Source: Liolophura sinensis (lineage: Eukaryota > Mollusca > Polyplacophora > Chitonida > Chitonidae). From it: a stretch of 64,000 nt of DNA. Positions 21,201 through 27,789 of this stretch are shown piece after piece. Both the position numbers and the translations under genes were made by a program. The DNA is taken from assembly GCF_032854445.1 (NCBI RefSeq), contig NC_088301.1:22749808-22813807 (forward strand), written 5' to 3'. The notes beneath the pieces are model-generated. The model saw only the letters and a program-made list of their open reading frames with translations, made no database searches and was not told the DNA's origin. The first letter of the stretch is position 1; each line of letters opens with the position of its first letter.

Positions 21201-22154
21201 TCTACTAGCTCATCTCAACCCAACTCAAGCACACAATCCTGTCTATAGCTCATCTCTACACACAATCCAGTCTACTAGCACATCTCAACACACCTCAAGC
21301 ACACAGTCCTGTCTACTAGCTCATCCCAAGAAACCTCAAGCACACAGTCCTGCTATAGCTCATCTCAAACACACAATCCTGCCTACTACATGTAGCTCAT
21401 CTCAACACACCTGAAACACACAGTCCTGTCTACTAGCTCATCCCAAGAAACCTCTAGCACACCGTCCTGTCTACTAGCACATCCCAAGAAACCTCAAGCA
21501 CAAGATCCTGCTATTTCTCGTCTCAACCAATCTCAAGCACACAATCCTGTCTACTACATGTAGCTCATCTCAACACACCTCAAACACACAGTCCTGCCTA
21601 CTAGCTCATCTCAACACACCTCAAACACACAGTCCTGCCTACTAGCTCATCTCAACACACCTCAAACACACAGTCCTGCCTACTAGCTCATCTCAACACA
21701 CCTCAAACACACAGTCCTGCCTACTAGCTCATCTCAACACACCTCAAACACAATTGTTCAAGATTCTGAGTAATGCATTACCAGTCACAAAGCCTTAATT
21801 TTCAATTTCAACCAGTAACGTCAATAGATTACTAGTGCCACAAGCACACTACTAAATTAACATCTAGCAGGCTTGTAACATTTCATGGCCATTCATCTAG
21901 CCTTTAGTTTCTGTGTCACTTATTCACATGCAGAAGGCTCCTAGCATTCCATTACCAGTCACATTGCCCTCTTCTGTGGATATGATGACCAGTCACCGCG
22001 AAAATTTGCATTCATTCCACAGTCAAACCTGGATTGTTCCAACTGTTTTGTTAACGTTTTTGTCTTTGGCATTTCCCAGGTTGCTCAGCACCTTATCCCA
22101 GATGATGAAAGCGCTGAGTGGTCCGTCAAATTTGGGGATCCAACTTTAAAATAG
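728..22154 (+). CDS. EFCAB7: EFCAB7 orthologue, 3' portion (13 exons)
   Basis: Joined exons: 728-860, 2033-2122, 3506-3589, 7922-8028, 9044-9179, 10787-10896, 13848-14005, 15589-15722, 15945-16093, 17767-17889, 18600-18689, 20625-20732, 22080-22154. All have AG acceptors and GT donors, the phases match throughout, and the product is 498 residues ending at TAG. The order of motifs matches vertebrate EFCAB7 as I remember it: a Lys-rich linker, a proline/serine linker, the DW...KGCFFLEDD...SHQY block, the VDTALYIL block, the TTGCRLR block, a canonical EF-hand loop (DLDGNGLLSREE, residues about 284-295), the LRTSGE and NMGYNK motifs, and ACPF near residue 368. Human EFCAB7 is about 629 aa, so roughly 150 N-terminal residues with the first EF-hands lie upstream. 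In vertebrates EFCAB7 with IQCE anchors EVC-EVC2 at the base of the primary cilium for Hedgehog signalling; conservation of that role here is inferred. Family assignment is firm; exact exon ends are predicted by eye. Confidence 0.93.
1646..1727. repeat. 41-bp tandem duplication
   Basis: Two adjacent copies (1646-1686, 1687-1727) starting GTCTTAAATTTC and ending GGTGTTTACAAAGA, differing at a few bases. Confidence 0.9.
2033..2122 (+). CDS. EFCAB7: EFCAB7 exon 2 in window
   Basis: Acceptor CATCAG ends at 2032 and donor GTAAG begins at 2123. It encodes a Ser/Pro/Arg-rich linker (SSSHPEPSPRDRRTSS...). The linker is poorly conserved, so the call rests on splice signals and frame continuity with its neighbours. 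Confidence 0.8.
2707..2845 (+). mobile_element. SINE fragment, same family
   Basis: It has CTTCCTCTCTGGCC, GCGGATGGTC, CTCCCACCATAATGCT, TTCTTGAGTACAGCG and ACACCAATGAAATAA in family order. No clear flanking duplication. It lies in an EFCAB7 intron. Confidence 0.8.
3506..3589 (+). CDS. EFCAB7: EFCAB7 exon 3 in window
   Basis: Acceptor AACAG ends at 3505 and donor GTACAT begins at 3590. It encodes NDTELPVPAPRSSLTQ..., the counterpart of the PVPKPSP linker in vertebrate EFCAB7. The phase fits both neighbours. Confidence 0.83.
4423..5071. mobile_element. 649-bp MITE with 18-bp TIRs and 6-bp TSD
   Basis: The left end CAGGCAGCGAAATTTGGC (4423-4440) has its exact reverse complement at 5054-5071. 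The 6-bp direct repeat CTACAA flanks it at 4417-4422 and 5072-5077. Subterminal CGGTTAGGC and CGTAACCGA motifs recur in both orientations, as in transposase-bound ends. No transposase frame is present. A 6-bp duplication excludes typical hAT (8), piggyBac (TTAA) and mariner (TA); the superfamily is undetermined. It lies in an EFCAB7 intron. Confidence 0.85.
5505..5641. repeat. 48-bp tandem repeat, about 2.8 copies
   Basis: Copies start at 5505, 5553 and 5601 with TTCATGAATAACAGGTTGAA and TAATACCTGTAATTT. Confidence 0.93.
6100..6300 (+). mobile_element. SINE, 5'-truncated, with TSD
   Basis: The body starts at the tRNA B-box region (GTGAGTTCAAGTCC) and ends in an A-rich tail. Flanking direct repeats ACTAAACTTGA (6089-6099) and ACTAAGCTTGA (6301-6311) differ at one base. 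Confidence 0.85.
6684..7081. repeat. About 62-bp minisatellite, 6-7 copies
   Basis: The unit contains GGTAAATGTAATAGGCCTAC and GCTGTACATGTACATCAGTA. One copy near 6913 has a deletion. It lies in an EFCAB7 intron. Confidence 0.92.
7539..7758. mobile_element. 220-bp MITE-like inverted-repeat element
   Basis: ACCCTAAATGACCTGAAATTTC (7539-7560) is matched, with one mismatch, by the reverse complement of 7737-7758. The interior has no coding potential. Element edges and target duplication are unclear. Confidence 0.65.
7763..7790. repeat. 28-bp perfect palindrome
   Basis: The two 14-bp halves (TATAAACTGACTAT and its exact reverse complement) are contiguous with no loop. It sits 4 bp after the inverted-repeat element ending at 7758. 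Confidence 0.9.
7922..8028 (+). CDS. EFCAB7: EFCAB7 exon 4 in window
   Basis: Acceptor TTTCAG ends at 7921 and donor GTACAT begins at 8029. It encodes a basic linker ending in LSEPRNLK, which runs directly into the DW motif of the next exon. It ends on a codon boundary. Confidence 0.87.
8060..8522 (+). mobile_element. Second SINE type with internal 84-bp duplication
   Basis: A tRNA-like head with B box (GCGGGTTCAAATCCAGCC) is followed by an 84-bp period repeated nearly exactly (from 8212 and 8296: GGTACCTGACA, CAAGGATCCTTCAG). A CACTTTGTCAAAGGTTGGTGG-like middle follows, and the main-family 3' tail (TTCTTGAGTATGG ... CAATCAAATAAATA). The head differs from the main family but the tail is shared. 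Confidence 0.7.
9044..9179 (+). CDS. EFCAB7: EFCAB7 exon 5 in window
   Basis: Acceptor TTTCAG ends at 9043 and donor GTGCGT begins at 9180. It encodes DWMHMFRKGCFFLEDD followed by SHQYMLHLP, a strongly conserved block that opens the central beta-rich domain. A (TA)n tract lies 19 bp into the following intron. Confidence 0.93.
9199..9232. repeat. (TA)n microsatellite
   Basis: An uninterrupted TA run 19 bp after an EFCAB7 exon donor. Confidence 0.95.
9301..9452. repeat. 38-bp tandem repeat, 4 copies
   Basis: Copies start at 9301, 9339, 9377 and 9415 with GCGTTCTTACGATAGT and end in AATTGGCT. Confidence 0.94.
10316..10462 (+). mobile_element. Old diverged SINE copy
   Basis: Recognisable only by the order of degraded family motifs (TTCTTCCACCAATAAG, CCTCTTGAGCACAGTGCAAAACACC). 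It lies in an EFCAB7 intron. Confidence 0.5.
10787..10896 (+). CDS. EFCAB7: EFCAB7 exon 6 in window
   Basis: Acceptor CTACAG ends at 10786. The donor GTTAGT at 10897 is slightly non-consensus. It encodes DLSDDDTPVDTALYILRD and then LVTFTEQ, matching the conserved VDTALYIL / CFTE strands. It ends on a codon boundary. Confidence 0.92.
11974..12324 (+). other. Unrecognised 116-codon frame inside the hAT-like element
   Basis: The frame codes a hydrophilic, Ser/Thr/Glu-rich polypeptide with a Cys-containing start (MSSQHCCEALALYFGGSC after an upstream Met). I recognise no domain. Codon composition is more balanced than in surrounding introns, so it may be a captured host exon or remnant of the element's own gene. 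It may also be chance. Confidence 0.25.
12550..13078. repeat. 51-bp minisatellite in hAT-like element
   Basis: About 10-11 copies of a 51-bp unit containing AAGTGAAGCTGCCATTACAA and CGTAACATCCACTGGCTGAT. Two copies carry internal deletions. Confidence 0.92.
13848..14005 (+). CDS. EFCAB7: EFCAB7 exon 7 in window
   Basis: Acceptor TCCACAG ends at 13847 and donor GTAAGT begins at 14006. It encodes GSYILCPMTTGCRLR and an acidic/basic loop ending VVLSKTFK. It lies just downstream of the hAT-like insertion in the preceding intron. Its 3' end and donor recur in diverged form in the following intron (see findings). Confidence 0.93.
14006..14380 (+). repeat. Degenerate repeat of exon 7 donor region
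   Basis: After the true donor (CTTCAAGTAAGTAC at 14006), similar donor-bearing stretches recur near 14157 (GCCAAGTAAATG), 14226 (TTGAAGTAAGTAG), 14301 (CTTAAGTAAGTAGG) and 14373 (GCAAGTATATG), mostly 70-76 bp apart and preceded by CTGTCC/CTGTCT-like sequence. Confidence 0.5.
14416..14564 (+). mobile_element. SINE fragment with internal deletion
   Basis: The family body runs from TTTCCTCTCAGTTCG to AACACTAATCAAATAAATAAA. The segment between ACAATGCTGG and the tail is shortened. Confidence 0.8.
15589..15722 (+). CDS. EFCAB7: EFCAB7 exon 8 in window (EF-hand)
   Basis: Acceptor TGTCAG ends at 15588 and donor GTGAG begins at 15723. It encodes the third EF-hand of the family. The 12-residue loop DLDGNGLLSREE has all the expected ligands (D1, D3, N5, Glu12) and the invariant Gly6, so calcium binding is likely. 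The LRTSGE motif follows. Confidence 0.94.
15945..16093 (+). CDS. EFCAB7: EFCAB7 exon 9 in window
   Basis: Acceptor TTCACAG ends at 15944 and donor GTGAGT begins at 16094. It encodes KAGFIRLNEMEAEDNDGD and then SWITLNNMGYNKSL, both typical of EFCAB7 (second helix pair after the EF-hand loop). It ends on a codon boundary. Confidence 0.93.
16184..16330 (-). mobile_element. SINE fragment, minus strand
   Basis: The reverse complement of the family: GATTGGTGTTG, ACTCAAGAATATTTCACTTA, GACCAGCATTATG and CCACGACCATTCGCAG appear in order. Confidence 0.8.
16345..16475 (-). mobile_element. Fragment of a different SINE family
   Basis: It contains GGTTTAACGCCACATCGGCA, TATTTCAGCCATATCGTGGC and a degraded AGGAAGCC segment. 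This tail differs from the main family and is common in mollusc SINEs (from memory). It sits between two main-family fragments. Confidence 0.5.
16488..16624 (+). mobile_element. SINE fragment, plus strand
   Basis: TCAGCAATGGATCTGGGTTT, CATCATGATGGTGCCCGCCA, AATCTTGAGTATGGTGTAAA and an ACCTATCAAATAAAA tail. With the minus copy at 16184 it forms an inverted SINE pair in one intron. Confidence 0.75.
16911..17090. repeat. 45-bp tandem repeat, 4 copies
   Basis: Copies start at 16911, 16956, 17001 and 17046 with TGTTCATCTGTGCAGTGATG. On the minus strand they form an open frame of 15-residue repeats (CKIHHCTDEQ-type). Confidence 0.93.
17767..17889 (+). CDS. EFCAB7: EFCAB7 exon 10 in window
   Basis: Acceptor CTTCAG ends at 17766 and donor GTAAGC begins at 17890. 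It encodes ACPFRMDVYVEDCD through LENAVCTSVIQK. The last 33 bases and the first 8 intron bases are copy 1 of the 41-bp array that fills the start of the next intron. Reading through the donor meets TGA at 17896-17898, so use of any downstream donor would truncate the protein. Confidence 0.93.
17854..18510 (+). repeat. 41-bp minisatellite made of exon end plus splice donor
   Basis: Sixteen units of 41 bp (plus or minus 1). Unit 1 (17854-17894) is the last 36 exonic bases of EFCAB7 exon 10 and the donor GTAAG. Each unit keeps the CTGGAAAAnGC ... GTCATTCAGAAG core. Twelve units keep GTAAG, two have GTAGG or GTATG, one has GCAAG, and the last has lost the donor. Two sub-types (AATGCTGTCT and AAAGCAGTTT) partly alternate. 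Confidence 0.95.
18600..18689 (+). CDS. EFCAB7: EFCAB7 exon 11 in window
   Basis: Acceptor TTTTTGTAG ends at 18599 and donor GTGTGT begins at 18690. It encodes VKDLTMYTYIGEARASAVLENK, matching the VHTY...VIENK segment of vertebrate EFCAB7. The acceptor lies about 90 bp after the donor-repeat array ends. Confidence 0.92.
19075..19241 (-). mobile_element. SINE, minus strand, with TSD
   Basis: The reverse-complement body runs from the tail (TATTTGATTGGTG) to a tRNA-like head (TTCTGGGTCATTGTGC). An 11-bp direct repeat TGAAACTTTTA flanks it at 19064-19074 and 19242-19252. Confidence 0.88.
20625..20732 (+). CDS. EFCAB7: EFCAB7 exon 12 in window
   Basis: Acceptor TTTCAG ends at 20624 and donor GTAAGA begins at 20733. 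It encodes the penultimate conserved beta segment (VQLDCSKSKNVVSSKGNL ... VELPSRSMM). The phase is 0 at both ends. Confidence 0.9.
21040..21755. repeat. 41-bp minisatellite in last EFCAB7 intron
   Basis: The unit contains CCTCAAACACACAGTCCTGC and CTACTAGCTCATCTCAACAC. The right-hand copies from 21578 are nearly identical; left-hand copies are diverged and variable in length. Confidence 0.93.
22080..22154 (+). CDS. EFCAB7: EFCAB7 terminal coding exon
   Basis: Acceptor TTTCCCAG ends at 22079. It encodes VAQHLIPDDESAEWSVKFGD, ends PTLK, then TAG. The H-x-x-P...EW pattern matches the C-terminus of vertebrate EFCAB7, although the last residues differ. Confidence 0.9.
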   Translation, partial: VAQHLIPDDESAEWSVKFGDPTLK

Positions 22155-23410
22155 AGGCAAAAATTTCATCACTCCATCAGTGCGGCGTACGGAGGGATTT
22201 CATTGCTTAATGTTTAGACTGATCAGGCGATGATGTCAAAGAGACCATGTCCGGCTACCTTTTGGACTGGCACTCTGTGAGACATTTAGATGACATTCAT
22301 ACCATGTCGCAGTAGGAACAAGAAGGATGGGTCACAATTTAATCACCATTTTTAAAGAAAATATTTGATATGAACTGAAATGGGCATCATCAGGTAAACA
22401 ACTGAATGCTGTGTCTAAAATACCATCATGTCTTTTCCAAAAACTTGTACTTGAACAGAATTTTCTGCATGCAAAATGTGGAATTCTAAGGTGAGCTTTA
22501 TTGATGATGTTGATATTATTAGGTATTGATCATCAATACACAACTGTATAACTATGGCTCAGAAAAGCGAACCTGACAAGTCAAGTATTAGAACGCACTT
22601 GTATGTATTTTAGAAAGGTTTCCAAAGGAAGGTATTGTTTGACACAGTTTGCAGTTTTGTGTCTTGAGATGATGACGATCAACGTTTTATGGTGACATTT
22701 TGAATACCTTCCATTGCGGTGACCAAATGCAAGTGGATTTTAATGTTATATGTATTTATTCATAGATTCATGTATAGAAGAGATTTATATATTTACAACT
22801 GTTTTAACCAACCAAAACGTCCAGTTTTTGTCCGTCCAGATAATTGTGAAATTGGGGGTACCATTCCTTTATTGAAAATGTTAAGTAGTTATGTATACAT
22901 TTAAATAGTTGATGCCTGTGAAGTAGACTTTGACAAGTTTCAGTGATGTCAGCTTGTTAAAAGACGGCATCTAGAACCAAGATCATGTGACATGTGTAGA
23001 ACTTAACTCTTCTGAAAGGTGTTCAGCCGTGATCAGCAGAAAACTCTTTGGTTCACTAAAAGGGTTTCTTAGAATTGCCCACTGTCCAACGTCATGGAAG
23101 CAGGAGTGATATTTCATTTGCCATCAGTGGAGTTCTAATTTCGAGCAGTGTATATAGGCCTAGACTAAGTAACATACTGTCAGAAATACTTTGCTGTGTC
23201 AATATCCCAGTATTCCGTGGGTTCTGTTTTACCCAGAATCATTTAGCAGACGGATGCGAGTGTTGGGAACAGCGTTAAAAGGAAAGAAAAGATAAAAAAT
23301 GAAGTAAACATGAGTAGAAAGTTCATTGGAAATAGTATCTCTCTATTCATTCCCCCCTTTTTTAAAAATTTTTTTGTTATTGAATAAAGTAGTCAAATGT
23401 ATAAATTGTA
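22155..23410 (+). other. Probable EFCAB7 3' UTR
   Basis: This is non-coding, AT-rich sequence with no recognisable repeat after the EFCAB7 stop. AATAAA hexamers occur at 23383-23388 and 23468-23473 and are the first good poly(A) signals I find downstream. The transcript end is therefore probably near 23.4-23.5 kb (inference). Confidence 0.5.
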
Positions 23411-23859
23411 ATGATAATATGTCTCGAATGACTCGAGACTTTTTTTACACCTTGATGTTGAGGTCTAAATAAAATAATTTTTTGTGAACTCTTACATTCG
23501 TGTAAGATTTCTCCCATCCTGATTAGGATTAGAGCCCAGCTTACAAACCAAACCTTATTAGGATAGGAGAAAAGCCCACTGTACAAACCAAACATTTGAA
23601 TGCATTTAGTTCAGTGAAAGGGACCTGAAAACATGAGTAAAATATTTTCAGATGAATTTGAGTTTTAAGTTGTCTTTCTACTGATTTTTACTTGATTTTT
23701 GTGTTTTCTTTTCCATTGAATTGAAATGTATCCACTCGTTATTGGTTATGAAAATCAACGGTTTCACTCACGTTTTAATATATTTATGCATGTACATGTA
23801 GGCCTATGCATTTGTTTTAGAGGAAACGGAAATGGATTTTAGTTTGGTGCATACATTGT

Positions 23860-23945
23860 TCCAACCACACAGTGTAGTGTTCCGGGCCTTCTGGTGCAGA
23901 TGTCATTCAGTGTTCCAACCACAGAATGTAGTGATCTTGGCCTTC
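23860..23945. repeat. Short tandem duplication
   Basis: TTGTTCCAACCACACAGTGT and TGTTCCAACCACAGAATGTA, each followed by GTAGTG... and GGCCTTCT, form two diverged adjacent copies of about 48 bp. Confidence 0.75.
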
Positions 23946-24339
23946 TCCATATGTGGTTGGCATACGCCACTGGCATCTGTATATATGGTATCTTTAATAT
24001 ATCTCGTACGTGGGTAATCATTTCGGTATTAAAAACCACAATCATTCATTGATTCATATAAGCACATCTAAGTAGTATGCAAAGGTACCAGTGTCAACTG
24101 TTTCAATCAACATGGTTCCACTTACAATTTCCCTGTGCCTTGTTAGTATATCCCTAAAATGTCTACCTCCCTTAGGCTATACATATGATCAGAAGTGTAA
24201 TTTGTTATGGGAGTCCACCTCTGGAATCAAATTTGTGCGCGGAGATAGGTGTACAGTACAATGTTTCTCAGCTTTGATCAGCCATGTACCATATTCTGTT
24301 TAGCTTGATATGTGGTCTGTCCCGAGAACAGCCTACATT

Positions 24340-25205
24340 TACTGCATTGGTATTAGCCTATAAATACTGTATTGGTATCAACCTACATTTACATATACAA
24401 TACCGTATTGATATCAGTCAAATACTGTATTGCTATCAACCCATGTATTGTATTGCTATCAGCCTAAATACTGTTTTGCTGTCAGCCTAAATACTCTATT
24501 GCTATCAGCCCAAATGCCATTTTGCTATCGAGCTAAATACTGTATTGATATTTGCACAAATTTTGTTTTGCTATCAGCCTAAAATACTGTTTGCTACAAC
24601 ACCGTATTGATATCAGTCTAAGACTGTATTACTATCAGCCCATGTACTGTATTGCTAACAACCTAAATACTGTATTGCTATCCGCCCAAACTCTGTTTTG
24701 CTGTCAGCCTAAATACTGTATTGCTGTCAGCCTAAACACTGTATTGCTACCAGCCTAAATACTGTATTGCTATCCGCCCAAATTCTGTTTTGCTGTCAGC
24801 CTAAATACTGTATTGCTGTCAGCCTAAACACTGTATTGCTACCAGCCTAAATACTGTATTGCTACCATCCCAAATACTGTTTTGCTATCAACCTAAATAC
24901 TGTATTGCTATCAGCCTAAATACTGTTTTGTTATCTGCCTAAATACTGTTTTGCTATCAGTCTAAATACTGATTTGCTTTCCGCCTAAAAACTGTTTTGC
25001 TGTCAGACTAAATACTGTTTTGCTATCAGCATAAATACGATTTTGCTATCAGGCTAAATACTGTTTTTCTGTCAGTTTAAATACTGTTTTGCTTTCCGCC
25101 TAAAAACTGTTTTGCTATCAGCCTAAATATGATCTTGCTATCAGCCTGAGTGCGGTTTTGCTATCCGCCTGAGTGCGGTTTTGCTATCAGCCTAAATACT
25201 GGGTT
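24340..25205. repeat. 22-23-bp minisatellite, roughly 35-40 copies
   Basis: The unit is CCTAAATACTGTATTGCTAT plus CAG with frequent substitutions. A higher-order block near 24680-24850 is duplicated. It generates short reading frames that are not genes. Confidence 0.93.
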
Positions 25206-25209
25206 GTGT

Positions 25210-27300
25210 TCAGAAAACCTTGTCCATGTAATTTGATTGATTAAGAGCATTCCGAGTGTATTTTGTCATGATACTCATAGATTCCTAATAAAATACCAAC
25301 CTCATTGGATTCCAGAATATGTGTTAATCTGTTTTTCTGATCAATGAATAGCATTAAATTGTCTGTCCCCCATGATCAGTCAACATATATGAACACAATA
25401 GGGTAAGATCCTGTGATAACTGTAATTTATTCATAGAGAATCAATTACCATGCCGTTATCTCTTGGCTACCATGTGCGTCTTAATGCACCGAAGTAGTAA
25501 ATAAAGTGAACATACTTACAGGAACTGCATTTATATTTAATGTGATGTTCATTTTAGTCGCGGATGTACAAGTATACGAGTAATGCAAACTACACGGATG
25601 ATTAGGTGAAGGTATACTTCATACAGCCACAGCTCCCGTAGGGAGTGATTGTAAAGCCAAAATTCAATCTATCTAAAGTCAAATCTGTAGTATAGCCTTT
25701 CGTTATTTATAGATCTGTTGTTCACAATATCTGCACAAACACCTTAGAGCTAGTCCAAAGATCTCCCTTTGGTTCTAAGACAGAAATTGAGTGGAAAAAC
25801 TTAACTTCCCAAAAAGCGGACGCATACACACACATATATACTATTGCAAGGAGGATGCAGTTAGAGTACTTTTTCTGATATATAAGGTTAAACTCTATAA
25901 GACGGCATAAGACTTTCAGTGATACCAGGAAGATGCGGGAAATGTTCTAAGTGCGTGTCTAAACGTTAATAAAAATTTACAAGTTGTTCCTAATCAAAGT
26001 ATATGTGATTGTCTTAGTTGCTCTTTAATTGCAACCTGTTTCTACATTGAATGTCGCAATTCTGTTCAAATACAGTCTTAACCTCCCGTTAAGGGAAATT
26101 AGACACAAAAGTGAAAAGCGTAGATGACCAACCTAGACCCGTGAGGTCACGTTTCGAATCCAGCTCAAACTTGATGCGATGTGGCAAGATATTTGCCTGG
26201 CGAAACACAGGCTAATAGAAGTATTATTTAGTCACAGTAGTGTGTAAAATATCTTACTGAAGATATCAGAACGGTAAACGCATTGAATACGACACAATCA
26301 TAGTTTTACATAAATCTGACAACATTTTCTGGAAAATAATTCAAACATTATTCCCCTTACACGTCGAACCAGGACAAAACCTGGGGGATACCACTGCACC
26401 ACGGGTACGCGACTAAAACACTTGTCTTGATCCGTTAAAGCCAAGTGATCTGAACTGACCAGTCAATCAGGCCCTGGTTGCCAAACAGTTGTCACTTCTA
26501 TTTCACATTATATCCTATGACATCATAGGCATAATTTCATAGTTCAAGTGTGCGACTCTCTGTTAGTGTACTGACCTATTCAAATAAACTTAAAGGCCAA
26601 CGTATCCGTATACAGGTATACCTATATAACGTCATCTACAAACCTTAACAACTGATTAATTGTTATTTGGGGACAAAAAAGTCATAATCATCTATCTGCA
26701 GATTCAGCAATAAGACAGATGAGATGTGGGTTTTTTTTCCTCTTTGTTTTTGTGTCCAGTAATTTCGTAATGAGATGGGCAATTAGTTCGGTAATCGCAA
26801 GTAGCAGTGGTTCAACTCTATTTCACATGTCAGTATATGTATACGTACATACTTTTGTCCCGGAAGGAATTCGTGTATTATTGTCAGTGGTTTATTATTA
26901 ACTATATATCTATGTATAACGTATGGTAACACATGGGCATGATGATCGATTACAGATATTCGTTATGCATGGTAATCTGTTAACTTCACATACTGAAACG
27001 CGCGTTAGTCCCAACATATTCATACGTACAGATTAATGGCTTCCTGTTCTTTTTGCGCAAGCGTCACTCCGATCAAACCGGTTGAAGCGGATGTTCATGA
27101 GCATGACCCTGGAGACAGTTTTGGACGTGGATTTGTAGTTGCTTATTGTTTTTGTACCTCATTTTTCGTTTAATTTTCATTCGGTACGTTGTTTAACTTA
27201 ATACGGGGATATTTTTGGACTAGATAATATTAATTTGACGTATTAATATGACGACGGTGGCCAAGTTAATGGGTGGGGAGGACCAATTTACAGCCCAATG
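25210..27300. other. Gene-free intergenic sequence
   Basis: AT-rich sequence without a supported exon or strong tandem repeat, apart from a tRNA-like SINE head near 26.15 kb. Short frames here lack splice context or family resemblance. Confidence 0.6.
26130..26240 (+). mobile_element. tRNA-derived SINE head, third type
   Basis: GTGAGGTCACGTTTCGAATCC is B-box-like, then CAGCTC and a TTTGCCTGGCGAAACACAGG segment. It resembles the copy at about 31.0 kb. Confidence 0.5.
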
Positions 27301-27389
27301 GAACAACTGCATCTTCGAAGATACCTGAAAAAAAAAACGAATTACGTAAAGTTATGTCCGCCTGGAAGCCGATTAAGGAGTTTTTTGTT

Positions 27390-27560
27390 ACATATCTGCC
27401 TCGCTACTTTTCTTTCGCTTTCCTTTTCTTTCTCTACGCATACCTTGCCCTGTATTACAATGGTCATGTTAGCGAGGCAGGAAGGAGGGCCTATAGCAAC
27501 ATGACTACCTCGCTTCGCTACCTCGTTTTCTCGCTTCATTACCTCGTTTCTCGGCAGCCT
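27390..27560. repeat. Outlying GAGGTAGC-type repeats
   Basis: CTGCCTCGCTACTTTTCTTT, CCCTGTATTACAATGG and GCGAGGCAGGAAGG parallel the sequence at 27795-27860, and CTACCTCGCTTCGCTACCTC follows. It looks like a partial duplicate of the left arm. The frames across it are repeat artefacts. Confidence 0.65.
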
Positions 27561-27789
27561 CTCTAATTCGCCTTATACTACAAAGGTTGACGTAACACGG
27601 TAGCGAAGTCCTCTGACAGTTTCCGTGCCCTTGCATTTGACCATAAATTCCCAGTGCTATACTACACGAAGCTTTTCCCTTTACCACAATTTTCTGAGCG
27701 TCCTCGCCCAGGCGTTTGTCTCTCGAATGTGTAAACACCGGTATCTTCAACCGCAAATGATTTGTATGAAAAATCAGCTGGCGAGACCA

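Noticed and set aside
24284-24758. Frames of about 68 codons rich in YCIAI/LLSA repeats
   Set aside because: They are the translation of the 23-bp minisatellite.
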